From Stenotrophomonas maltophilia (GTDB taxonomy: Bacteria; Pseudomonadota; Gammaproteobacteria; Xanthomonadales; Xanthomonadaceae): DNA of 64,000 nucleotides. Positions 9,376 through 17,917 of the stretch are shown here, piece by piece (the stretch's first letter is position 1; each line of letters starts with the position of its first letter). The DNA lies in NCBI GenBank assembly GCA_002386405.1, contig DGIP01000066.1:7475-71474 (forward strand). Reading direction: 5' to 3'. The notes beneath the pieces were generated by a model. The model did no database searches and had not been told where the DNA came from. It saw only the letters and a program-made list of their open reading frames with translations. The translations under genes were made by a program, and so were the position numbers.

Positions 9376-9781
9376 AATCGAGGAAGCGCTTCGCCTGTGC
9401 CGGCGTGGGCAGGAAACACTGCTCATGCCGGCCAAACCACCGGTACCGGTTGCGTGCCAGCGCGCGATACGCACGATCGCGCCAAGCGCGCGGCACCACC
9501 CGCAGCACGTGCGCCAGCTTCCACGCCCCGCCCAACCCGGCCAGGACCCGCACGATGGCATCGGTATCGCTCCACGCGCGGCCCTGCTCCACCAGCAGGA
9601 ACGACAACGGGTCGTCCGGGTCCAGCCCGTGCTGCTGCAACAACGCGCGCCCCTGCGCCCCCTGCATCGCCGCGAACCGGTAGCGCCCAGTGCGATCAAA
9701 CCGCAACAGGAACCGCACCCAGCGGCTGCAAAGCGCACACACGCCATCAAACACGATCACGGCCCCGGCATCGGGGCTCAC
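9374..9781 (-). CDS. DCC-family thiol-disulfide oxidoreductase-like protein (DUF393)
   Basis: The GTG at 9781 gives 135 residues and overlaps the pgeF stop by four bases (GTGA), so the proteins are translationally coupled. The N-terminus has VIVFDGVCALCSRWVRFLL; DGVCxLC is the DCC motif after which the family is named. Downstream are FAAMQGAQGRALL, FLLVEQGRAWSDTDAIVRVL and a C-terminal aromatic-rich HEQCFLP. The family is like YuxK of Bacillus and is thought to have a thioredoxin-like fold; the reaction is not known. It is the last gene of the rluD-pgeF run. Confidence 0.85.
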   Translation of the reverse strand: MSPDAGAVIVFDGVCALCSRWVRFLLRFDRTGRYRFAAMQGAQGRALLQQHGLDPDDPLSFLLVEQGRAWSDTDAIVRVLAGLGGAWKLAHVLRVVPRAWRDRAYRALARNRYRWFGRHEQCFLPTPAQAKRFLD

Positions 9782-10587
9782 GGCGAAATCCACGCCAACG
9801 TCGCCATGCGCCCGGTCTTCCGATCCCGCCGATGCGAATAGAACCGCCCCGGCTCGGCAATCGTGCTCAGCTGCCCGCCACTGATCGCGCCCGGGTCCAG
9901 CCCGGCCGCCACCAGCCGCCGCCGCGCCAGCGCGTACAGATCCACCTTCCAATGCCCCGGGCGGGTGGCCACGAACGCCTCCGCCGCCTCGGCATCCGGG
10001 TCCACGAACGCGGCAAACACGTCCGCGCCAATCTCATACTCGGCCGGCCCGGCCGCCGGCCCCAGCCATGCCTGCAGCTCACCCGGCGGCGTACGCATGG
10101 CCGCCACCGTGGCTTCCAGCATGCCGTCGGCCAACCCGCGCCAGCCGGCATGGGCAGCGCCGATCTCGCGGCCATCGCGCGCAGCCAGCACCACCGGCAG
10201 GCAGTCGGCGGTCAGGATCGCCAGCACCACCCCGGGCACCGAGGTCACCGCCGCATCGGCGGTGGGTTCGGCCTCAATGCCACTGGCCACGGGCGGCGCA
10301 TCAAACCGCAGCACCCCGGTGCCATGCACCTGGCGCAGCCAGTGCGGTGCCGAGGGCAGCCCCAGCCCGGCCTGCAGCAGCGCGCGGTTGCGCGCCACCT
10401 GGTCCGGGTCGTCGCCGTCGGCGGCGGTGCGGTTGCCCATGTTGAACTGGTCGAACGGCGCCTTCGAACCCCCTGCGCCGTGGCGCAGGGTGGTCAGCGC
10501 ATGCACCCCGGGCGCGGCCGCCCAGTCGGCGGCCAGCACCGGCAGCGGCGCGTCGTGCGACGGAACGGAAGCCGGGGGCGTGGCCAT
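9778..10587 (-). CDS. pgeF: Peptidoglycan editing factor, laccase-domain protein (YfiH)
   Basis: A 269-residue protein of the YfiH/laccase-domain family. Visible motifs are QFNMGNRTAADGDD, WLRQVHGTGVL, ILTADCLPVVLA and GAAHAGWRGLADGML, where the His and Cys residues form the active site. In Escherichia coli PgeF removes wrongly inserted L-serine from peptidoglycan precursors; older annotation as a multicopper oxidase is not supported. Its ATG overlaps the rluD stop by one base (TGATG) and its end overlaps the next gene, so rluD-pgeF-DCC form an operon; rluD-yfiH linkage is widespread. Confidence 0.92.
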   Translation of the reverse strand: MATPPASVPSHDAPLPVLAADWAAAPGVHALTTLRHGAGGSKAPFDQFNMGNRTAADGDDPDQVARNRALLQAGLGLPSAPHWLRQVHGTGVLRFDAPPVASGIEAEPTADAAVTSVPGVVLAILTADCLPVVLAARDGREIGAAHAGWRGLADGMLEATVAAMRTPPGELQAWLGPAAGPAEYEIGADVFAAFVDPDAEAAEAFVATRPGHWKVDLYALARRRLVAAGLDPGAISGGQLSTIAEPGRFYSHRRDRKTGRMATLAWISP

Positions 10588-11582
10588 CAGCGGCGACCGC
10601 GCTCCAGCTCGGTGAAGCGCTTGGTGTCTTCACGCAGCGCGTCCAGCAGCGCCACCATGTCGGCCGGCAGCGGCGCGCTGTTGCGGATCGGCTCACCGGT
10701 GATCGGGTGGGCGAATTCCAGCGTCTCAGCATGCAGCGCCTGGCGCTTGAAGCCGCGCAGCTGCGCGACCAGCTCGTCGGTGGCGCCCTTGGGCAGCTTC
10801 AGCGCGCCGCCGTACAGCGAATCGCCCACGATGGCGTGCTTGAGGTGGGCCATGTGCACGCGGATCTGGTGGGTACGCCCGGTTTCCAGGCGGCATTCCA
10901 GCGCCGTGTGCGCACGGAAGCGCTCACGCAGGCGGTAATGGGTCACCGCGTCCTTGCCGTCCTCGCGCACCGCCATGCGGATGCGGTCGCGCGGGTGGCG
11001 GTCGATCGGGGCATCGGCGGTACCGCCGGAGACCAGCGCGCCCACCACTACCGCCAGGTACTGGCGGTGCACGTTGCGCGCGGCCAGCTGCTCCACCAGC
11101 GCGGTCTGCGCCTGGATCGTGCGGGCCACCACCATCACCCCGCTGGTGTCCTTGTCCAGGCGGTGCACGATGCCCGCACGCGGCAGCACCGACAGGCCCG
11201 GGTCGCGGAACAGCAGCGCGTTGACCAGGGTGCCGCTGGGGTTGCCCGCGCCCGGGTGGACCACGAGGCCGACCGGCTTGTTGATCACATAAACGTGTTC
11301 ATCCTCGTACAGGATGTCCAGCGGGATGTCCTCGGGCTCGGCGTGGGTCTGGGTGTCGAGCACGACATGCAGGCTGGCCACCTCGCCGCCGCGGACCGGG
11401 TCGCGCCCGCGCACGGGCTCGCCGTCCAGCAGCACATCCCCGGACTTGATCCACTCGCTCAGCTTGGAGCGCGAGAATTCGGGGAACAGGTCGGCCAGCA
11501 CGGCGTCAAAGCGCCGCCCGGCGGCGGTATCAGGCACGACGGCCTGGCGGGTGGATTCGGTTTCAGAAGCGTTATCGGACAT
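10587..11582 (-). CDS. rluD: 23S rRNA pseudouridine synthase
   Basis: I start at MSDNASE (11582), giving 331 residues. An S4 RNA-binding domain spans about residues 25-85 ([18 protein letters not shown]), followed by the RsuA/RluA catalytic domain with [17 protein letters not shown], which carries the catalytic aspartate, and [16 protein letters not shown]. RluD modifies uridines 1911, 1915 and 1917 of 23S rRNA in helix 69. It is divergent from bamD with a 116 bp gap, an arrangement common in gammaproteobacteria because both genes serve growth. Confidence 0.93.
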   Translation of the reverse strand: MSDNASETESTRQAVVPDTAAGRRFDAVLADLFPEFSRSKLSEWIKSGDVLLDGEPVRGRDPVRGGEVASLHVVLDTQTHAEPEDIPLDILYEDEHVYVINKPVGLVVHPGAGNPSGTLVNALLFRDPGLSVLPRAGIVHRLDKDTSGVMVVARTIQAQTALVEQLAARNVHRQYLAVVVGALVSGGTADAPIDRHPRDRIRMAVREDGKDAVTHYRLRERFRAHTALECRLETGRTHQIRVHMAHLKHAIVGDSLYGGALKLPKGATDELVAQLRGFKRQALHAETLEFAHPITGEPIRNSAPLPADMVALLDALREDTKRFTELERGRR

Positions 11583-11698
11583 GGGGAGCACACCGCAGGA
11601 AGACAAATTGGGGGTCCCGGCAACCAGTTTCAGTCGCAGGACAGGCCACTAGGCTATCATCGACCCTTCGTATTCCAGCCGCGTCCCGCCCTGACCCC

Positions 11699-12583
11699 AT
11701 GATCCGACGCTCTTCCCTGCTGTCCGCGCCCGTCCGCACCGCGGCCCTGATGCTGGTCCTGGCCCTCGTTTCCACCGGCTGCCACCGTGGCGCCAAGGGT
11801 GACAACCCGGAAGAAGGCCAGCCTGTCGAAACGATCTACGACAAGAGCCACGGCCTGATGCAGAAGGGCAACTGGAGTGGCGCCGAAGCCACCTTCCGCC
11901 GCCTGATCGCCCAATACCCGTACGGCCCGTACACCGAGCAGGCGATGATCGAAACCGCCTACGCCCAGTACAAGGCCGGCAAGCACGATGACGCGGTGTC
12001 GAGCATCGACCGCTTTATCCGTACCTACCCGACCCACCGCAACATCGCCTACATGTACTACCTGCGTGGCCTGGCCAACAGCAACCGCAACACGGTGTTC
12101 CTGCGCCGCGTGTGGTCGCTCGACCCGAGCCGCCGCGACCTGTCCACCCCGCGCCAGGCCTACGCCGACTTCAACATCGTGGTCGAGCGTTACCCCAACA
12201 GCCGTTACGCTGCCGATGCACGCCAGCGCATGCTGGAACTGCGCGACGTGTTCGCCCAGCACGAGCTGGACAACGCCCTGTACTACCTGCGCCGCGAAGC
12301 CTATGTTTCCGCCGCCGGCCGCGCCAACTACCTGCTGGACACCTACCCGCAGAGCGCGTTCCAGTACGACGCCGTGGCCGCCCTGGGCGAGGCTTACACC
12401 CACCTGGGCAACAAGACCCTGGCCGACGATGCCCGCCGCGTGCTGGAGCTGAACCAGCCCGAGCACCCGTGGCTGCAGGGCAACTGGCCGAAGTACCCGT
12501 GGATGATCCGCAAGCTGAACCCGTTCGCCGGCGAGAAGTCCGCCAGCACCGGCCAGCGCAACGCCACGATGAACCGCCGCTGA
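11699..12583 (+). CDS. bamD: Outer-membrane protein assembly factor BamD (lipoprotein)
   Basis: A 294-residue lipoprotein with the lipobox STGC (Cys at residue 28). The mature part is five tetratricopeptide-type helical pairs: YDKSHGLMQKGNWSGAEATF, YGPYTEQAMIETAYAQY, DDAVSSIDRFIRTYPTH, DFNIVVERYPNSRYAADA and AGRANYLLDTYPQSAFQYDAV. BamD is the essential partner of BamA in inserting beta-barrel proteins into the outer membrane. The end of the protein is followed by a clear terminator. The neighbouring rluD on the other strand is the usual genomic partner. Confidence 0.95.
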   Translation: MIRRSSLLSAPVRTAALMLVLALVSTGCHRGAKGDNPEEGQPVETIYDKSHGLMQKGNWSGAEATFRRLIAQYPYGPYTEQAMIETAYAQYKAGKHDDAVSSIDRFIRTYPTHRNIAYMYYLRGLANSNRNTVFLRRVWSLDPSRRDLSTPRQAYADFNIVVERYPNSRYAADARQRMLELRDVFAQHELDNALYYLRREAYVSAAGRANYLLDTYPQSAFQYDAVAALGEAYTHLGNKTLADDARRVLELNQPEHPWLQGNWPKYPWMIRKLNPFAGEKSASTGQRNATMNRR

Positions 12584-12607
12584 TACCAGCGCGGTGCAGA
12601 AAAGAAA

Positions 12608-12632
12608 AAGGGTCCCTTGCGGGACCCTTTTT
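12608..12632 (+). terminator. Rho-independent terminator of bamD
   Basis: AAGGGTCCC and GGGACCCTT arms around TTGC, followed by a T-run, 25 bases after the bamD stop. Confidence 0.92.
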
Positions 12633-12670
12633 CATTTGCACGGTAACCGCTGGGTGGCGTAGACCCCATC

Positions 12671-12696
12671 GGTAGGTGCCGACCGTTGGTCGGCAC
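12671..12696. repeat. GTAG-type REP palindrome
   Basis: GGTAGGTGCCGACC then GTT then GGTCGGCAC: the canonical GTAG-GCCGACC hairpin of Stenotrophomonas. Confidence 0.8.
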
Positions 12697-12712
12697 ACGA
12701 ACACTGATCCAC

Positions 12713-12955
12713 TCAAGGCCGCAAGACGCCCGCTCCATGTCGCGTCGCAGGCTCCGCCTGACGCACTGTGAAATCGGGAACACGCGACACCTCAAAACGC
12801 CCCACCGTGCAGACCGGCTCCACCCGATGCTGCAGCAGCGGCCCGTTGGTGATGACCACCCGCGCGTGTCGCGGGGCGCGCGACGGCTCAGGCTGTGCCG
12901 GGACTCCGTTTGGCCGGTAGCCGGGGGTGCTGGTATCGGCGGGAGGAAGATGCAT
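12713..12955 (-). CDS. Small hypothetical protein
   Basis: An 80-residue frame with a ribosome site GGAG eight bases before the ATG. It starts MHLPPADTSTPGY and ends in GAGVLRP. I recognise no family. The N-terminal HLPPAD also occurs near the C-terminus of the gene just upstream (VVHLPPADVAE), so this may be a gene born from a partial duplication of that gene's 3' end, or a fragment. It is proline- and arginine-rich without a signal peptide or membrane helix. Expression is uncertain. Confidence 0.45.
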   Translation of the reverse strand: MHLPPADTSTPGYRPNGVPAQPEPSRAPRHARVVITNGPLLQHRVEPVCTVGRFEVSRVPDFTVRQAEPATRHGAGVLRP

Positions 12956-13020
12956 CAGGGTGTCTCCGTAGGAAAACCCTGACTCTAGTGACCGTCTCCG
13001 GATGCGCTTCCGTGTTTCGC

Positions 13021-13635
13021 TCAGCCCCGGCGACCGTCACGGGTCTCCGCCACATCTGCGGGTGGCAGGTGTACTACCTCGACGACGTCGCTGAAACGCA
13101 CGCGGCGATCCTGCTTGCGCGGCTCGGGTGCCGGCGCGTCCTCGTAGTCCGCCGGAGGGATCACCACGTCGGGCGCGTCGTCGTAGTCGGGCTGGGGTAT
13201 CTGCACCGCAGGCGCATCATCCAGATAGTCCACGGGCGGTATGCCCGCCGCAGGCAGCTCATCCCACTGCGTGACGCCGGAGGCTGCGGTACCTGCGAGC
13301 CATGCGGTGACATGGGACGCCCTTTCACCGGACTGACCCGTATGCGGCTCGGGCGCAGGCAAGCGCCCCAGCCACTGGCTGAGGACCTGCCTCAGGTCCG
13401 GCGAGCGCACGCTCTGCAACTGGCTGGAGATCGCCCTGCGGAACCCCACCGCATCACCGCTGAATCCGGCGGTGGCCAGCCCCTTGCGGAACACGTGCTC
13501 GGCACGACCGCCAAATTCACGGTTGGCGATGAGCGTGAGCTTCCTCACCGTCTTGGGCGACAGCGTGGCGTTGTCGCGCTTGCACGCCAGCGCCTGCACG
13601 AAGGAATGGGTTCGGGTATTGATGACGGTGGACAT
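13021..13635 (-). CDS. Hypothetical protein with acidic proline repeats and a C-terminal RVRF motif
   Basis: A 204-residue protein of no family I can name. Residues 1-95 look globular and basic (RTHSFVQALACKRDNATLSPK; GGRAEHVFRKGLATAGFSG). Residues 130-170 contain three related units of the form IPxxDYxDAP: PPVDYLDDAPAV, PQPDYDDAPDVV, PPADYEDAPAP. Immediately after comes a basic patch and RRVRFSDVVEVVHL at 177-190. This matches the RVxF phosphatase-1 docking motif with a following hydrophobic pair, as in GADD34 and herpes ICP34.5. No signal peptide is seen. The ribosome site is weak. It could be an effector delivered to host cells, or the match may be chance. Confidence 0.6.
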   Translation of the reverse strand: MSTVINTRTHSFVQALACKRDNATLSPKTVRKLTLIANREFGGRAEHVFRKGLATAGFSGDAVGFRRAISSQLQSVRSPDLRQVLSQWLGRLPAPEPHTGQSGERASHVTAWLAGTAASGVTQWDELPAAGIPPVDYLDDAPAVQIPQPDYDDAPDVVIPPADYEDAPAPEPRKQDRRVRFSDVVEVVHLPPADVAETRDGRRG

Positions 13636-13744
13636 GCAGAGGGGCCCGTTGGGAGAGGGCCGTGCACTCTATTTCCAGGCCATTTCCGCTACTTCCACGA
13701 AGCCATCGGGCGCGCGTCCCGCGCCCGGTCATGCAGCCGTTCGT

Positions 13745-15379
13745 TCAGCCTTTGTAGCCGTTGCTGATCGGGTAGCGGCGCTCGCGGCCGAACGCGCGGC
13801 GCGAGACCTTCGGGCCGGGGGCGGCCTGGTGGCGCTTCCACTCGCTGGTGCGCACCAGGCGCAGCACGCGGTCCACCACCTCGGCGGCGTACCCTGCCCC
13901 CACGATCTCCTCGCGCGACTGCTCCTGGTCCACGTAGCGGTACAGGATGCCATCCAGCACGTCGTAGGCCGGCAGCGAATCCTGGTCGGTCTGGTTGGCG
14001 CGCAGCTCGGCCGACGGCGGCCGGGCGATCACCGCCGGCGGAATCACCGGCGCCCCGCCCACCGTGTTGCGCCACTTGGACAGGCCGAACACCTCGGTCT
14101 TGTACAGGTCCTTCAGCGGCGCGTAGCCGCCGCACATGTCGCCGTAGATGGTGGCGTAGCCCACCGCGTATTCGCTCTTGTTGCCGGTCGTCAGCAGCAG
14201 CCCGCCGAACTTGTTGGACAGCGCCATCAGGATCACCCCGCGCGCGCGCGACTGCAGGTTTTCTTCGGTCACATCGGCCGCCTGCCCTTCGAACATCGGG
14301 CCCAGCGCAGTCATCAGGCCTTCGAACACCGGCTCGATCGAGACCGCTTCCAGCTTCACGCCCAGCGCGCGGCACTGCTCGGCGGCCAGGTCGTTGGACA
14401 TATCGGCGGTGTAGCGCGACGGCAGCCGCACGGCGGTAACGTTGTCCGCGCCCAGCGCGTCCACCGCCATCGCCAGCACCAGCGCCGAATCGATGCCGCC
14501 GGACAAACCCAGCCACACCTTTTTGAAGCCGTTCTTGCCGCAGTAATCGCGGATGCCACGGGTTACCGCGCGCCAGGCCAGCGCATCCATGCTCTCGTCG
14601 CCATCGTCCATCCACTCGCGCGGCAGGAAACGGCGGCTTTCGGCGTCGTAGTCCACCACCAGCCACTGGTCGGTGAAGGCCGCTGCGGCCGGGTGCACGG
14701 TGCCATCGCCATCGGCCACCACCGAGGCGCCATCGAAGGTGAGCGCATCCTGCCCGCCCACCATGTTGAGGTACAGCAGCGCCGCGCCGGTTTCGCGGGT
14801 GCGCTCAGCCAGCAGCGCATCGCGCTGGGCGTGCTTGCCGCGTTCGTACGGCGAGGCGTTGGGCACCACCACCAGTTCCGCACCCTGGCGCACGGTGTCG
14901 GCCAGCGGCTCGGGGAACCACAGGTCTTCGCAGACCAGCACGCCCACCGGCACGCCCTTCAGCTCGAACACACAGCTGCCGCCATCCGGGTCCACGTCGA
15001 AGTAGCGGCGCTCATCGAACACCGCGTAGTTGGGCAGTTCGCGCTTGCGGTAGGTGTGCAGCACCTGGCCATCGCGCAGCACGCTGGCCGCGTTGTAGAC
15101 CACCGCGCCGGTGGCCTCGGGCCAGCCGACCACGGCGGTGATGCCCTGGGTGCTTTCGGCAATGCGGGTGAGCGCCTGCTGGCAGTCGTACAGGAAGCGC
15201 GGGCGCAGCAGCAGGTCTTCGGGGGGGTAGCCGCTGATGGCCAGTTCGGGGAACACCACCAGTTCGGCGCCGAACTCATCGCGCGCCTCGGCGATCATCG
15301 CGATGATGTTGTCGGTGTTCTGCGCGACCGCGCCCACCGGAAAATCGAACTGGGCCATCGCGATGCGGATCGACGTCAT
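13745..15379 (-). CDS. nadE: Glutamine-dependent NAD+ synthetase
   Basis: I use the ATG at 15379 (MTSIRIAMAQFDF), giving 544 residues; an upstream start would read through a non-conserved leader. The N-terminal nitrilase-type amidase has its catalytic triad in FPELAISGYPPEDLL (Glu), TYRKRELPNY (Lys) and VCEDLWFPEP (Cys). It frees ammonia from glutamine. The C-terminal synthetase domain has the ATP-binding loop LGLSGGIDSALVL near residue 290, then PSRYTADMSNDLA and LTTGNKSEYAVGYATIYGD. It amidates nicotinic acid adenine dinucleotide in the last step of NAD synthesis. The gene stands alone between a hypothetical gene and a REP cluster. Confidence 0.95.
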   Translation of the reverse strand: MTSIRIAMAQFDFPVGAVAQNTDNIIAMIAEARDEFGAELVVFPELAISGYPPEDLLLRPRFLYDCQQALTRIAESTQGITAVVGWPEATGAVVYNAASVLRDGQVLHTYRKRELPNYAVFDERRYFDVDPDGGSCVFELKGVPVGVLVCEDLWFPEPLADTVRQGAELVVVPNASPYERGKHAQRDALLAERTRETGAALLYLNMVGGQDALTFDGASVVADGDGTVHPAAAAFTDQWLVVDYDAESRRFLPREWMDDGDESMDALAWRAVTRGIRDYCGKNGFKKVWLGLSGGIDSALVLAMAVDALGADNVTAVRLPSRYTADMSNDLAAEQCRALGVKLEAVSIEPVFEGLMTALGPMFEGQAADVTEENLQSRARGVILMALSNKFGGLLLTTGNKSEYAVGYATIYGDMCGGYAPLKDLYKTEVFGLSKWRNTVGGAPVIPPAVIARPPSAELRANQTDQDSLPAYDVLDGILYRYVDQEQSREEIVGAGYAAEVVDRVLRLVRTSEWKRHQAAPGPKVSRRAFGRERRYPISNGYKG

Positions 15380-15433
15380 GGGGTGAAGCCTCAGGAGGTA
15401 CTTCCTACATTCTAGGCCTTTCGCCCGCGGGGC

Positions 15434-15510
15434 GTGCCGACCAACGGTCGGCACCTACCGTGAGGTGCGCGACGCGGCACCGCCGGTAGCGCACGACCGT
15501 TGGTCGTGCG
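15434..15510. repeat. Two GTAG-type REP palindromes in opposite orientation
   Basis: GTGCCGACC-AAC-GGTCGGCACCTACC lies at 15434-15459 and GTAGCGCACGACC-GTT-GGTCGTGCG at 15486-15510. The pair stands head to head upstream of nadE. Confidence 0.8.
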
Positions 15511-15536
15511 GCGGCGCGCGCCGGATGCCGGAAACA

Positions 15537-15564
15537 CAAACGCCGCCCGGAGGCGGCGTTTGTT
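15537..15564 (-). terminator. Terminator after sucD
   Basis: AACGCCGCC and GGCGGCGTT arms with a four-base loop, symmetrical and flanked by T-rich sequence (TTTGTG) on the minus strand, about 45 bases past the sucD stop. Confidence 0.75.
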
Positions 15565-15570
15565 GATGCG

Positions 15571-15594
15571 GCCCGACCAACGGTCGGGCCCTAC
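15571..15594. repeat. GTAG-type REP palindrome
   Basis: GCCCGACC-AAC-GGTCGGGCCCTAC lies between the sucD stop and its terminator. Confidence 0.8.
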
Positions 15595-15607
15595 CCGTGC
15601 AGCGCGG

Positions 15608-16483
15608 TTACTTCACCAGCTTGGCGATGGCGGCGCCCAGGTCGCCCGGCGAGCGGACGGTGACCACACCGGCAGCTTCCATGGCGGCGAACTTGCCTTC
15701 GGCAGTGCCCTTGCCGCCCGATGCGATCGCACCGGCGTGGCCCATGCGCTTGCCGGCCGGAGCCGAAGCACCCGCGATGAAACCGACGACCGGCTTCTTC
15801 ACGTGGTTCTTGATGTACTCCGCGCCTGCTTCCTCGGCGTCGCCGCCGATTTCGCCAACCATGATGATACCTTCGGTCTGCGGGTCTTCGTTGAACAGCT
15901 TGAGGCAGTCAACGAAGTTCAGGCCGTTGATCGGGTCGCCACCGATACCGATGCAGGTCGACTGGCCCAGGCCCACTTCCGTGGTCTGTTTGACCGCTTC
16001 ATAGGTCAAGGTGCCCGAACGCGACACGATGCCGATCTTGCCCGGCTTGTGGATGTGGCCCGGCATGATGCCGATCTTGCACTCGCCCGGGGTGATCACG
16101 CCGGGGCAGTTCGGCCCGATCAGCACGGTGTCCGGGTGCGAACGGGTCAGCACGTTCTTCACGCGCAGCATGTCCAGCACCGGAATGCCTTCGGTGATGC
16201 ACACGATGACCTTGATGCCGGCAGCCGCAGCTTCCAGGATCGCGTCAGCCGCGTACGGCGGCGGCACGTAGATGACCGAGGCGTTGGCGCCGGTGCTCTG
16301 CACGGCGTCGGCAACGGTGTTGAAGACCGGCAGGTCGATGTGGGTCGTGCCGCCCTTGCCCGGGGTCACGCCGCCAACAACCTGGGTGCCGTACTCGATC
16401 ATCTGAGTGGCGTGGAAGGTACCCTGCTGGCCGGTGAAGCCCTGCACGATCACCTTGGTGTTCTTGTTAATCAAAACGGACAT
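15608..16483 (-). CDS. sucD: Succinyl-CoA synthetase alpha subunit
   Basis: A 291-residue protein. The N-terminal CoA-binding Rossmann fold has [17 protein letters not shown] and [17 protein letters not shown] and [18 protein letters not shown] follow. The active-site phosphohistidine lies in [15 protein letters not shown] near residue 248. It makes succinate from succinyl-CoA with formation of ATP or GTP in the citric acid cycle, as a heterotetramer with SucC. The gene lies 21 bases after sucC on the same strand, so they form one transcript ending in the hairpin at 15.54 kb. Confidence 0.97.
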   Translation of the reverse strand: MSVLINKNTKVIVQGFTGQQGTFHATQMIEYGTQVVGGVTPGKGGTTHIDLPVFNTVADAVQSTGANASVIYVPPPYAADAILEAAAAGIKVIVCITEGIPVLDMLRVKNVLTRSHPDTVLIGPNCPGVITPGECKIGIMPGHIHKPGKIGIVSRSGTLTYEAVKQTTEVGLGQSTCIGIGGDPINGLNFVDCLKLFNEDPQTEGIIMVGEIGGDAEEAGAEYIKNHVKKPVVGFIAGASAPAGKRMGHAGAIASGGKGTAEGKFAAMEAAGVVTVRSPGDLGAAIAKLVK

Positions 16484-16504
16484 TGGATTTCCTTCGGTGT
16501 CGGA

Positions 16505-17674
16505 TCAGGCGGCGTTCTTGACAGCTTCAACGACCTTCTTGGCACCGTCGTTGATGTTGTCGGCCGGGATGATGGCCATGCCGCTGTCACGCAGCAGCTG
16601 CTTGCCTTCTTCCACGTTGGTGCCTTCCAGGCGCACCACGACCGGAACCTTGACGCCCACTTCCTTCACAGCGGCGATGATGCCTTCGGCAATCATGTCG
16701 CAGCGGACGATGCCGCCGAAGATGTTGACGAAGATGCCTTCGACCTTGTCCGAAGACAGGATCAGCTTGAACGCTTCGATGACGCGCTGCTTGTTCGCAC
16801 CGCCGCCCACGTCCAGGAAGTTCGCCGGCTCGCCGCCGTTGAGCTTGATGACGTCCATGGTGGCCATGGCCAGGCCGGCGCCGTTCACCATGCAGCCGAT
16901 GTTGCCGTCCATGGTGACGTAGTTGATGTCCAGCTCCGAAGCGGTCACTTCGGTTTCGTCTTCCTGGGTCTTGTCGCGCATGGCGACCAGGGCCTTCTGA
17001 CGGAACGCGGCGTTGTCGTCGCTGTCGAACTTGCCGTCCAGCGCGTACAGGTTGCCGTCGTCCAGGATGGCCAGCGGGTTGATTTCAACCAGCGCCAGGT
17101 CCTTTTCGTTGAACAGCTTGTACAGGTTCACCATGATGCTGGCGAACTGGCCGGCCTGCTTGGCGGTCAGGCCGAGCTTGAAGCCGAAATCGCGGCCGTG
17201 GTAACCCTGCACGCCTTCAACGAAATCAACGTTGAGCGAGTGGATCAGCTCCGGGGTTTCAGCAGCAACCTGCTCGATCTCCACGCCGCCTTCCGAAGAA
17301 GCGATGTAGGTGATGGTCTTGGTGCCACGGTCAACCAGCACCGACAGGTACAGCTCCTTGACGATCTCACCGGCGGTGGTCACCAGCACCAGGTTGACCG
17401 GCAGTTCAACGCCTGCGGTCTGGTAGGTGGCCATCTTGGTGCCGAGCATCTTGGCCGCAGCGGCCTTGACGTCATCGGTGGTCTTGCAGAACTTGACGCC
17501 GCCAGCCTTGCCGCGACCGCCCGCATGGATCTGCGCCTTCACCATCCAGGGGCCCTGGCCCAGGGAGTTGGCAGCTGCGACGGCTTCATCGGGGGTTGCC
17601 GCGACCTTGCCGGCCGGGACGGGAATGCCGTACTCGGCAAGCAGCTGTTTTGACTGGTATTCGTGGAAATTCAT
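16505..17674 (-). CDS. sucC: Succinyl-CoA synthetase beta subunit
   Basis: A 389-residue ATP-grasp subunit. [20 protein letters not shown] opens the nucleotide-binding domain, [15 protein letters not shown] is the ATP-grasp lysine/glycine loop, EINPLAI holds the metal ligands, and [14 protein letters not shown] and [10 protein letters not shown] are the C-terminal ligase signatures. It is the first gene of sucCD. The next gene upstream, pilS, is divergent with about 240 bp in between, and this same neighbour arrangement is seen in Xanthomonas. Confidence 0.97.
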   Translation of the reverse strand: MNFHEYQSKQLLAEYGIPVPAGKVAATPDEAVAAANSLGQGPWMVKAQIHAGGRGKAGGVKFCKTTDDVKAAAAKMLGTKMATYQTAGVELPVNLVLVTTAGEIVKELYLSVLVDRGTKTITYIASSEGGVEIEQVAAETPELIHSLNVDFVEGVQGYHGRDFGFKLGLTAKQAGQFASIMVNLYKLFNEKDLALVEINPLAILDDGNLYALDGKFDSDDNAAFRQKALVAMRDKTQEDETEVTASELDINYVTMDGNIGCMVNGAGLAMATMDVIKLNGGEPANFLDVGGGANKQRVIEAFKLILSSDKVEGIFVNIFGGIVRCDMIAEGIIAAVKEVGVKVPVVVRLEGTNVEEGKQLLRDSGMAIIPADNINDGAKKVVEAVKNAA

Positions 17675-17917
17675 GCGTCACCGTGGGAATAGGAACGACC
17701 GCACGCACGGACCGCGGCGGGCCCACTATTGTGGACGACCCGGCGGCGCGGCGCAAAGAAACCGGGCCCCCGGCGTGAAGAGGGGGAGATTTCCACCTTC
17801 ATTCAGGCAGTTGCGCCGGGGCCGGCCCCCCGGGGGTGGGTCGGGAATGGTCAAAATGCGCGGTTCGGGGCCCAAACCTATGCCTATACTGGGCCCAGCC
17901 AGAAGGGGAGTTCCGGC

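Noticed and set aside
13472-15415. 647-codon plus-strand open frame opposite nadE
   Set aside because: It is the mirror of the nadE gene; the product is histidine/arginine/valine-rich with no domain, as expected for the antisense of a high-GC gene.
15500-17653. 717-codon plus-strand open frame opposite sucDC
   Set aside because: It runs antisense through two highly conserved genes and their gap; no start signals or domains.
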